From Cryptomeria japonica (Eukaryota > Streptophyta > Pinopsida > Cupressales > Cupressaceae), in assembly GCF_030272615.1 (NCBI RefSeq), contig NC_081406.1:166021521-166085520 (forward strand): 64,000 nucleotides of DNA, read 5' to 3'. Below the pieces are notes generated by a model. The model did no database searches, was not told where the DNA came from, and was given only the letters and a program-made list of their open reading frames with translations. Of this stretch, positions 12,301 to 21,300 are shown piece after piece. Position numbers and translations under genes: made by a program. Within the stretch, counting starts at the first letter, position 1. Each line of letters begins with the position of its first letter.

Positions 12301-15300
12301 ATCCTCTGATAATTTCTACCTTGAAACCAAACACACTCTCGAACTACCTTCCACATCTTCTTAATCCTTCATGGGATTCAAAATAAATTCTTGACCATCC
12401 TTCTTGATGGTGTAGATATTATTCTTCCCATCTTGAATAACTTACTTTTCATATTGCTATGGTCTACCCAACAAGATATAATATGCATCCATTGATATTA
12501 CATTACATAATATTTCATCCTTATAATTTCCAATTTGAAAGTTGACCAGGCATTGTTCTCTTACCACCAATTGACATTCTTTCTCCAACCATGAGACTTT
12601 TTACAGGTTGGGGTATTTTAACCATTTCAGCTTCAATTTCTTCACCACTTCCTCAAATACAATAAATTATCTGTGCTACTGCTATCTACAATCACCTTGC
12701 AATATTTTCGTGTAGACTTACATCTAGTTCTAAATAGATTTCTTCTCTGAACTGATTCAACCTCTGCCTTCTATGGGTCTAATAAAATTCTTCTCAACAT
12801 TAAGGATTCTCCATCGTTCAGATCCTCTTCATGTTTTGAAGATTCTCCAACTTCATCATCCCCTTGGACCATATGAATTTCAGCCTCCCTTCCTTTACCT
12901 CCACTTAGTATTTGTGGACATTCAAAAGCTCTATGCTCAATTTCTCCACATTGGTAACACATACCAGTGAATCATGTACCTCTTCCTCTTCCAATACTTT
13001 CTCATCCTCTAAAGGACTTGCCTCTTCCATGAAAATTTCCTCCTCCTCCCATTTCTTGAGTATAGGAATTTGTCTGAGAGGTACCGGTTTCATCTTGTCT
13101 CATTGAATTTCCTCTTCCACCACTACTTTGCCCTTTGCCATGTGCATTTTTGCCTCTTTCTATGTTATTGTTCTGCTACCTCCTATTTAACTTCTCCTCA
13201 ACCTTTGAAGATCATTGATAAGCCTCCTCTATATTATGTAATTTAAGAATATTTATTTCATCATGAATTGACACATGCCGGTCATTTAAATACCTCAAAA
13301 CCTATTCTAACTCTTCTTTAGTGTGGCCTGCTCATATGCTTAATCGATTTGTACACACAAAAGCCATTTAAATACCTCAAAATTTTAAGGGCTTCTATTA
13401 TATGACATATAATAAATAATATATTAATTATATTGATTATTAGTGTACATATTTATCAATTGGTATCTATTGATTTATCAATTGACATCAAATCTACAAT
13501 AATAAATACATATAAATTTAATATGTATTTATTATATTTTTGTACATATTAGTTGATAGAAAATGGATATTTCTATTGGAAAAATGTTGTCTCAACCTTT
13601 CATTTGCATGCGGATTCTCTTCAAAGCCTTCGATTGTCTAGATAAGCATGTTGGTAAATTTTTGTTGCAAGATCATAGCTAGTTTTGAAGATATTAAAGT
13701 TTTCATTTTTGGAAGGTTTTGTGAAAGATTTAAATTTAATTTTGAGAAATTTAGACCCTCTGAAATGCCCTAAAAAGTGGGTGTAAGCGACATAGTAAGT
13801 TACAAGTAAATAGAGCACTTTGTGAGCTTTTTGGTATTTAAAACAATTCAACAATTGGACACCTAGTTCACAAGTTATGGCCTCCGAAAATATAAAATGT
13901 ATTGGACACATAAATGAGCTATAAAAGGGAGGGACACATGTTGATGTGTGTTTTGACACATCATAGGGCATCTAGATTGGAGATAAGGTCAACTCTACTT
14001 TATTGGGTGGTTTTAGCCCATAGTTTTGTAATACCATTTGACAGTTTCTTGTATTGTATTTCCTATATATCAGGTGTGTGAGATAGAAGTCGTGTGTAAG
14101 AGTCTTATGGCTATTGAGTTACCTTTGAATCTTTGATTAATGGTACTCCTATGAAGAGATTTCTTTGCAAGTATATTGTAATCTATTGTTGATTGCTAAA
14201 TAATATATTGACCTGTTTTTGGAGCATGGGGTTTTCTCCTGAAAGGGTTTTGCCCACGTAAATCATTGTGTTGTGGTATGAATGGTATTTATGATTATTT
14301 GTGTTAAAAATTTATAATCGTTGTAACAATCTGTTTATGTTTTGAGCTATCCTCCTCTCAAGGTTAGTGTAGGAACTTGTTCCACTACTTAACTTCCTTA
14401 CAATTTCTAGGGTTTCAAAATTATAGCATATTAAATCTTAATGGTTCCTATTGTATAACACAAAATTTTACATGTGTTTATTGTTGGTAAATATATTGAT
14501 TGATATCAATTAATATATATGTATAAAAATAATTAATACATACAAAGGTTTGCATTTATTATTTACATTGGTATGCATATCAATTTAGTGATTGATATGT
14601 ATTAATCAATAATGAAATTGATATCTCAATATTTCTATGATATCTTATTAAAGTTTGTATGTATGGGTTGAAGTAATTTCTAGAGTTTTTACTATATCAT
14701 ATTAGAACTTTTAAGGGCTTCTATTATATCGCATTTACTTAAATTAATGTTTTATTTGTTGGTGTATATAATAGACTTATGTTCAAATAAAATTCTTTAA
14801 GATAGACTTATATTTCTCTAAAGATAGGTCTACTAGTTTTATTTTATTTAAAAAAACTCCTATTTTTCAAATCATGATTCATAAAATCTAAATTTGAAAT
14901 AACCAAAATTAAAATAATAAAAAAATATTTTAAACCAAGTAGCTATTAAACTTTTTTTTCTAAAGCATTTATTTGATAAATCTAAATAGCTATTAAACCA
15001 TTTTTTAAAGCATAATTTATCTTATGTTATTTTAAAAACTATAATGAATTTGTAAGAAAGATATACATGAGAAGAAATGGCACATGTAAACTTACAACAT
15101 TTCGAGATTGTCTAATTTTACAAATGATTGTGGTAGTAGTCCAGATAGCTCATTTGAATATAAATCCCTATCCAACATAAAAAGAGTAGCATTGATGTTA
15201 AATTATTACTCATAATTTAATCACCTGAATCATGATTTTCTACAATTCTTGTACTCATTTTCAAAAGTTTATACAACCAAAATTCTTGTCTTACATTTTT

Positions 15301-18300
15301 AGTAAATTTGTGAGATTCCCCAGTTCTTTTGGAATAGAGCCAAATAAATTATTCATACCAAATGACCTGAAATAAATAGATCAAAACTTTCAAATTTAAA
15401 AAATAAAAATATAGTACATAAATTTTTCAAATATTTTTTTTCAAATAATCTACTCTTTCCTAAATCTTTATTTATAAGATAAAATCCAAAAAAATATCAT
15501 CTAAATAAAAACTTACAAATTTCTTAAGTTAGCTAAAGATCCCAATTCTGGTGGTATTGGTCCATTGAGATGGTTGCAACTAAAATCGCTGCAAAAGGAG
15601 ACATCAATAATACAAGGGAGACAATAAGTATATTTCAGTTTCTAATTATTTTCTTAGCTTCTCTTTACAAGAGGATTTACTAAAGTGTGTCACTATTCTT
15701 TGAAAAAATCCTTCGAAATTCACATGATATGATAGTATTTTAAATTTTAAATTTAAATATAAATTAAAGTATATTATTTTAAGATCATGTTATATAATGT
15801 TTATATTTACTTTAAAATTGCGGAGTAGTTTATTTTTAATATCTATTTTTATTATTTAAAAAAATTAAAATTAAGAATTAATATTTTAGATTAAAAACAT
15901 GCAAAAATATGTCAATATAATTTTAACTCAAAGATTAAACACAAGATTTATCCTCTACAACTAATAATTTAACATTTGAATTGAAAGTGAAAAAAAATAA
16001 GCATATAAGATATCTAATTAAAATCTAACATAAGTATAAAAATATTTTAAATAAATATATATTTTTTTAACTATTAAACTTTAAATAATGTTAGCATAGT
16101 CATTATGTCTTATGGATATCAATAAAGTCATACATGTGATATGTTTTATGGATATCAATAAAGACCATGGGTATCAATAAAGGTGTACAAATGAATCAAT
16201 TATTGTTCAAAAATGTCAAAAAAGGAGAGACTATTACTATTGACTATTGATACATGTAAAATTTATTAATAGACCTTTAATTTTTTATTTGAATTTTTTT
16301 TTTTTTTGAAAATTAAAATTTGAAAAAAGGTGTAGAAATAAATCAATTATCGTCCAAAAATATCAAAAATAAGATATTATTGACTATTGACTATTGATAC
16401 ATGTAAAATTCATTAATAGAATTTTCATTATTTATTTGTTATTTTTTATTTTTTAAAAATTAATAATTGAAAAATTAAATATGTGAAAAATTAAATATGT
16501 AAAAAATAAACAATTATTGAAATCTGAACTATAACTGGTGCTCTTCCATATGCACCCTCTTCGGCCAAGATGACTGATGTATGAAAACAAAAAGAACTAG
16601 GGGAAAAGATCTAGTAGTTGAGCATGTACCAATTGTTGTGAGGGTTGTTGATACCTTTAGTTTCAAAAATGGAACAAATAAAACCTATTGTATGAAACAA
16701 AGAATATCAATTTTTGTTATGAAAAGTACAGTTTTTAGGAAATGTACTAATGTTGTAAAAAGTAACCAATCAAGTGATGTCATATCAGCTCCACAACTAT
16801 TGGGGTCTCTTTTACACGCCTATTGGTCTCACTTTTTGGGGGGCTGTATTGGACACCTTGGCAAAAAACATGCTGATGTGGCATCATATTTGATGATGTG
16901 GCCCTGAAACCTTAGTTATAAGTAAGGGACTTGCCAAGTAAGCTGCTGTAAAAAAATCGGAGTGATTTGATATTTCCAAATAGATGCAGGAGCACGTGGG
17001 CCAAGAAGCGATCAACACCAATTTTCAGTTTTGGTTTGTCTTAGTCTCGGCATCTCTGCATTGACAACTCCAAATCTGGAACAGCAGAAGACAACACTCC
17101 AGAAATTCGAACTGCAATTAACTCTGTGAGCCAGTGTGATCGAATGTTTTGGTATGGTAAAGGATTAAGTTTTCCCTTTGTTGCATAGTGCAATACTGTT
17201 TCTTCTCTGTTGCTGTTGCTATTTTTGTTCTCTGATCCAAGGCATTGAGTAATTCACTCCAATACTCACAGTACGGATAGAAGCCTTTGATCCTTGTTCG
17301 CCGGCTCAAAATAAAACTATAAACAACTAACAGAGCCTAGTTTTGAACAACAAAATAATTAACATGTGTGCAAGATATAGAAGCGTGGAGTTGCACCTCA
17401 ACTGTTTGACAGAATACCCCAACGAATGTGGTCTCATTGACAGCCTTGATCGAAGGATCTGCACAAAATGGATTTATCAAAAGGGCTCTAGATATTTTTG
17501 AGCAAATGAGACAGGCAGATATAAAACCAATTTGCGCAATTTTTGTCAGGATATTCACGGCCTGTTTTGGAATAAGGCATGTGAATCGCTTTTGCAGAAA
17601 GTGCATTTGTTGGAAAGGCTCTGGAAACTTCCATGGACAGTTGTCTTGAAACTGATCAACTTCCTACGTTGGAAAATGTCCAAAATTCTGTTAATCTGAA
17701 AAAACTCAGTATGGAAGATAGAAGCTCGAATCAATGAATTGGTGAAAGCATCAGGAATGAGAACCGATGGAAGGCTAGCAGATAAAAAAATTGCAATAAA
17801 GAGAAGAGAGAGAATTCGAATAGATATCCATATGAAAAGGCATCGGTTCCATTGACAGACCGAATGAAGATTTTAATTGACATATGTGTTCATAAATAGA
17901 GGAAGGAGCATCATTGTGGGAGGCTGCGAAGTGAGTAGAGAGGCGACCCCAAGACGGGTAATGTTTCTGGCTGCTACGATAATGAGAGGTGAGGGAGCTG
18001 CATGGTATGAGAAGCATCAGCCCAAAAGGGCACTCTGGAAGGTATGGCCTGGAAACGAAGTGAGGGCTGTGTTAACATGCTAATAATCACACCCCAAAGA
18101 AAGAAAATTAGCAGATTGATATAGCTGCATAGGAGAAGGTAACAGTCAGGGTATAGGAACGGAGTGAGAGCATATGAATAGAGGAAGAAGTGCGTTGAGG
18201 AAGGATGACAGAGGGCTAAAATCTATAATTAATGTGTTGTAATAACTTGATGGTGTAGTGAAATTGAAATAAAACGAATGGTTGTGTTGAAATCTTGTCT

Positions 18301-21300
18301 CATTGTCATTTGATTTTGTGAGCAGAGAGCCTCTGCGATTATGTGAGGTGTGTTTTGAGTTTTGTGAATTGGCAAAGGGGAGTACCCTGTTTTGCAACAG
18401 TAGATTTCTGTTTAGAAACAAATTATTTCTGGAAACACATTGGTGATGCAGTGGGAATATACACAAAATCGCTATCAAACACAACCTTACACAACCCAAA
18501 TCAAATACCATATTGAACAATGGAACAGATTCAAAATCTGCACAATGAACTCTTGAGATGTTTATACCATATTTACTAATAAATCATTACAACAACCTCT
18601 CAACTGAGAATACGTCAAATACAGCCTGTAAGAGTGAGAAATGTGAATTCAAAACTAAAAATAAACTCACTTACAACAGCAAGAACACATAGGAAACGAA
18701 CTAAAGAAATTCTCTATTCAAATCACACTCCTCAACATCACCAGGTCTCTACGACAAACAAAATCAACTCTCTGTAGAATTCAAAACACACTATCTTGGC
18801 TCCTTGTTTCAATCCTTGCATCTTCTTGAGTATATCTAATTCGTAGTCTACAAGAGTGAACTGTCTCAACATTTTCTCAACCACTTTGTGATTTTTTTTT
18901 TCTTTTTCTTCCTCTTTCTAATTGAACTTCTCTCCACCAAATTGAAGCATGTCCTTTTAGCTTGATTTTAGCAAACCTCACTATATGAGGATCTCTTATT
19001 TCCTCAAACTCAAAATACTCTTACATATCATTCAGCCAATCTACCAATTCTTCTGGATTTAAATTTTAGTAGGAACATCGATCTTGGGTGTTTTTTCCTA
19101 TCTTTGATAATGCAATTAGCAATGAGTAATTTGCAACTGCTGTCGCTACTTGTCTTTGCTTAGTTGTTTGGCTGGCATTCTCCAAAATCTCTTCTTCTTC
19201 ATCACTTACTTGTCTTTGCTTAGTTGTTTGGCTGGCATTCTCCAAAATCTCTTCTTCTTCATCAGTTACAAGGTCTCTTGTTCTTGCAAACCATCTTTTA
19301 ATCTCTTCTTGTAAGGTTTCAACTTGTCTTCTTAAAGCTCTAAAATCATCATCACGAACAAAATTACCACCTTTTCCGCTTCCTCTAACTCCAACTCTAT
19401 GTCAATGACGCAGGACTCCTCTTGCAGTCATTTTTCCAACATCCACAAACTCATCCTTGGTGCAAGCTGCCTTTCCCTGACGAATCTGCCTGCACACTAA
19501 GAATCTTCTGGCTTTGATACCATTGATGCAGTGGGAATACACGCAAAATCGCTATCAAACACAACCTTAAACAACCCAAATCAAATACCACATTGAACAA
19601 TGAAACAGATTCAAAATCTGTACAATGAACTCCTGAGATGTTAATACCATATTTACTAATAAATCATTACAACAACCTCTCGACTTAGAATACATCAAAT
19701 ACAGCCTGTAAGACTGAGAAATGTGCATTCAAAACTAAAAATAAACTGATCTACAACAGCAAGAGCACATAGGAAACAAACTAAAGAAATTCTCTATTCA
19801 AATCAAATACCTCAACATCACCAGCTCTCTGTTACAAACAAAATCAACTCCGTAGAATTTAAAACACACATCTCCAACTAATTATCTGATGTAAATACCT
19901 CCCTACACCTGCAACAAAAATAAATTATTCAATCCTCAAACAAAAATACTACACCTATCCTGTCCTCTCCAAAATCTGGGTTTTTCTTATCTTTTCTTAA
20001 AACCCTTCTTTCCAAAAACAATCCCCATCACTCCCAAAACTCCTCCTCTCCAAATTGCTACGTCCAAAAACAAAAACCCCCTCGTGCCTTCTCAAAATAT
20101 CATTTTAAATTCATTTCCAGCTTCATGAATGTGCATTTACACCCGCCTGGCCATTTGCTAAAATTAGGTCTGTTGTCATATCACTAACTGCACATTGACT
20201 CCCAGAAAAGCAAAACTCAGAACCATAAACTGATTTGCCAAAATTAGAGTTTTTTTTTACGGGCTCCACTCCTCAAGCAATAACATTCAAAATCCAATTC
20301 AATGAGTTTTGAAATTTCAATTTGAACTCACTCCACGTGGATGCCCTGCATCAATTGGTCTTCTTTCTACAATTTAAATTAATTCAAGAAGCTTCCTATC
20401 GGCCCGACACTTTCTAAGCTTTGGTCCAGAGAATATAGTCTTCACCAAATCGTTTGCTAGTGATTGCACTCTTAATACATATAGACATGCAGACTGAGCC
20501 TTCGAGATAGCAAGAATTTTCTTCTTTTGCATTCGTGTAGAAGCTCGAAGAGGGCTCTTCTGGTCTGAGTACTTAACAGAGTTAAGATAATAAAAGGTTG
20601 ATGAACCGAATATTGAAAACGAAAATTTTGTTACAAGTTCATAGTAACCTCAAAGATAAATATGAATATCTTGAACTTCTTTTTGAAAACCAAGAACTCT
20701 GTAACTTTTTCTGCAATGGGAGAAAATAATGATTAATTGATCTCTTTTATAGAGAGATTTTAATGGAAACATCTGAGAGAAGCTTGAAGTTTACTGTCTT
20801 TAATCAAGTAGCAGAAATCTATCCTAGAACTCGAAAGTGAAGTCATTATAGACTCAAACGACAAGTCCTTGTGTTAGCCGAGAAGCTTTTCCATCTTGAA
20901 GTCAAGACCATTAAAGTAAAGAGACTGTCGGTAAGTAAATTTAAAAGTCTAATTTAGAAGTCCCAATTTACCAAAAGTATTTAAGGGGAACCTAACTTGT
21001 TTTTGAGAAACTGAACTTCACGTTTGAAGTTACTCAATTTTATTAGTTGATGCATTAATATTACCCTGGTATGCAGAGGGTTAGGGAATCAAAGAGCTAA
21101 GTTCAAATGTGTTATAGTATGTGCAGAAATTGCACATGAATTAATGCATGTAGCCTGCAGAAAAGTATATCTACGAGTGCATGCAGAGAAGGTTAACTTA
21201 CTTAACCCTATGCAAATGCATCTCAAGGGTCGATTCATGCAACGGGTATACCACTAGGACAGTGAGCCTAATACCGGTATGTGAAATAAAATATAAGGAG

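Larger units (their letters stand above)
9640..13330 (-). mobile_element. Ty3/gypsy chromovirus remnant
   Basis: Reading the minus strand gives gag zinc knuckle (12917-12961), reverse transcriptase (12300 to 11319), RNase H and integrase N-terminus (about 11300-10830), integrase core (about 10760-10200) and a chromodomain (9812-9679). This is the order of plant chromoviruses. All parts carry stops and frame breaks. The gag N-terminus and 5' LTR are missing beyond about 13330. It apparently interrupted the copia element at 7848-9000 and lies in intron 6 of the receptor-kinase gene, in the gene's own orientation. Confidence 0.85.
18444..20353 (-). mobile_element. Internally deleted Ty3/gypsy element, 1,910 bp
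   Basis: Perfect target duplication ATTGG at 18439-18443 and 20354-20358. The outer ends carry the inverted repeat TGATGCAG...CTGCATCA. On the minus strand the 5' LTR (20353-19524) is followed by TGGTATCAAAGCC, an initiator-Met tRNA primer site, then by the first part of gag. The sequence then jumps into the last 350 bp of the 3' LTR. The remainder of gag, all of pol, the polypurine tract and most of the 3' LTR are gone. It inserted in intron 3 of the receptor kinase. Confidence 0.88.

Noticed and set aside
7848-14402. Treating the two copia LTRs as ends of one element
   Set aside because: They are in opposite orientation, and the right one has its own ATTTC duplication, so they are separate insertions.
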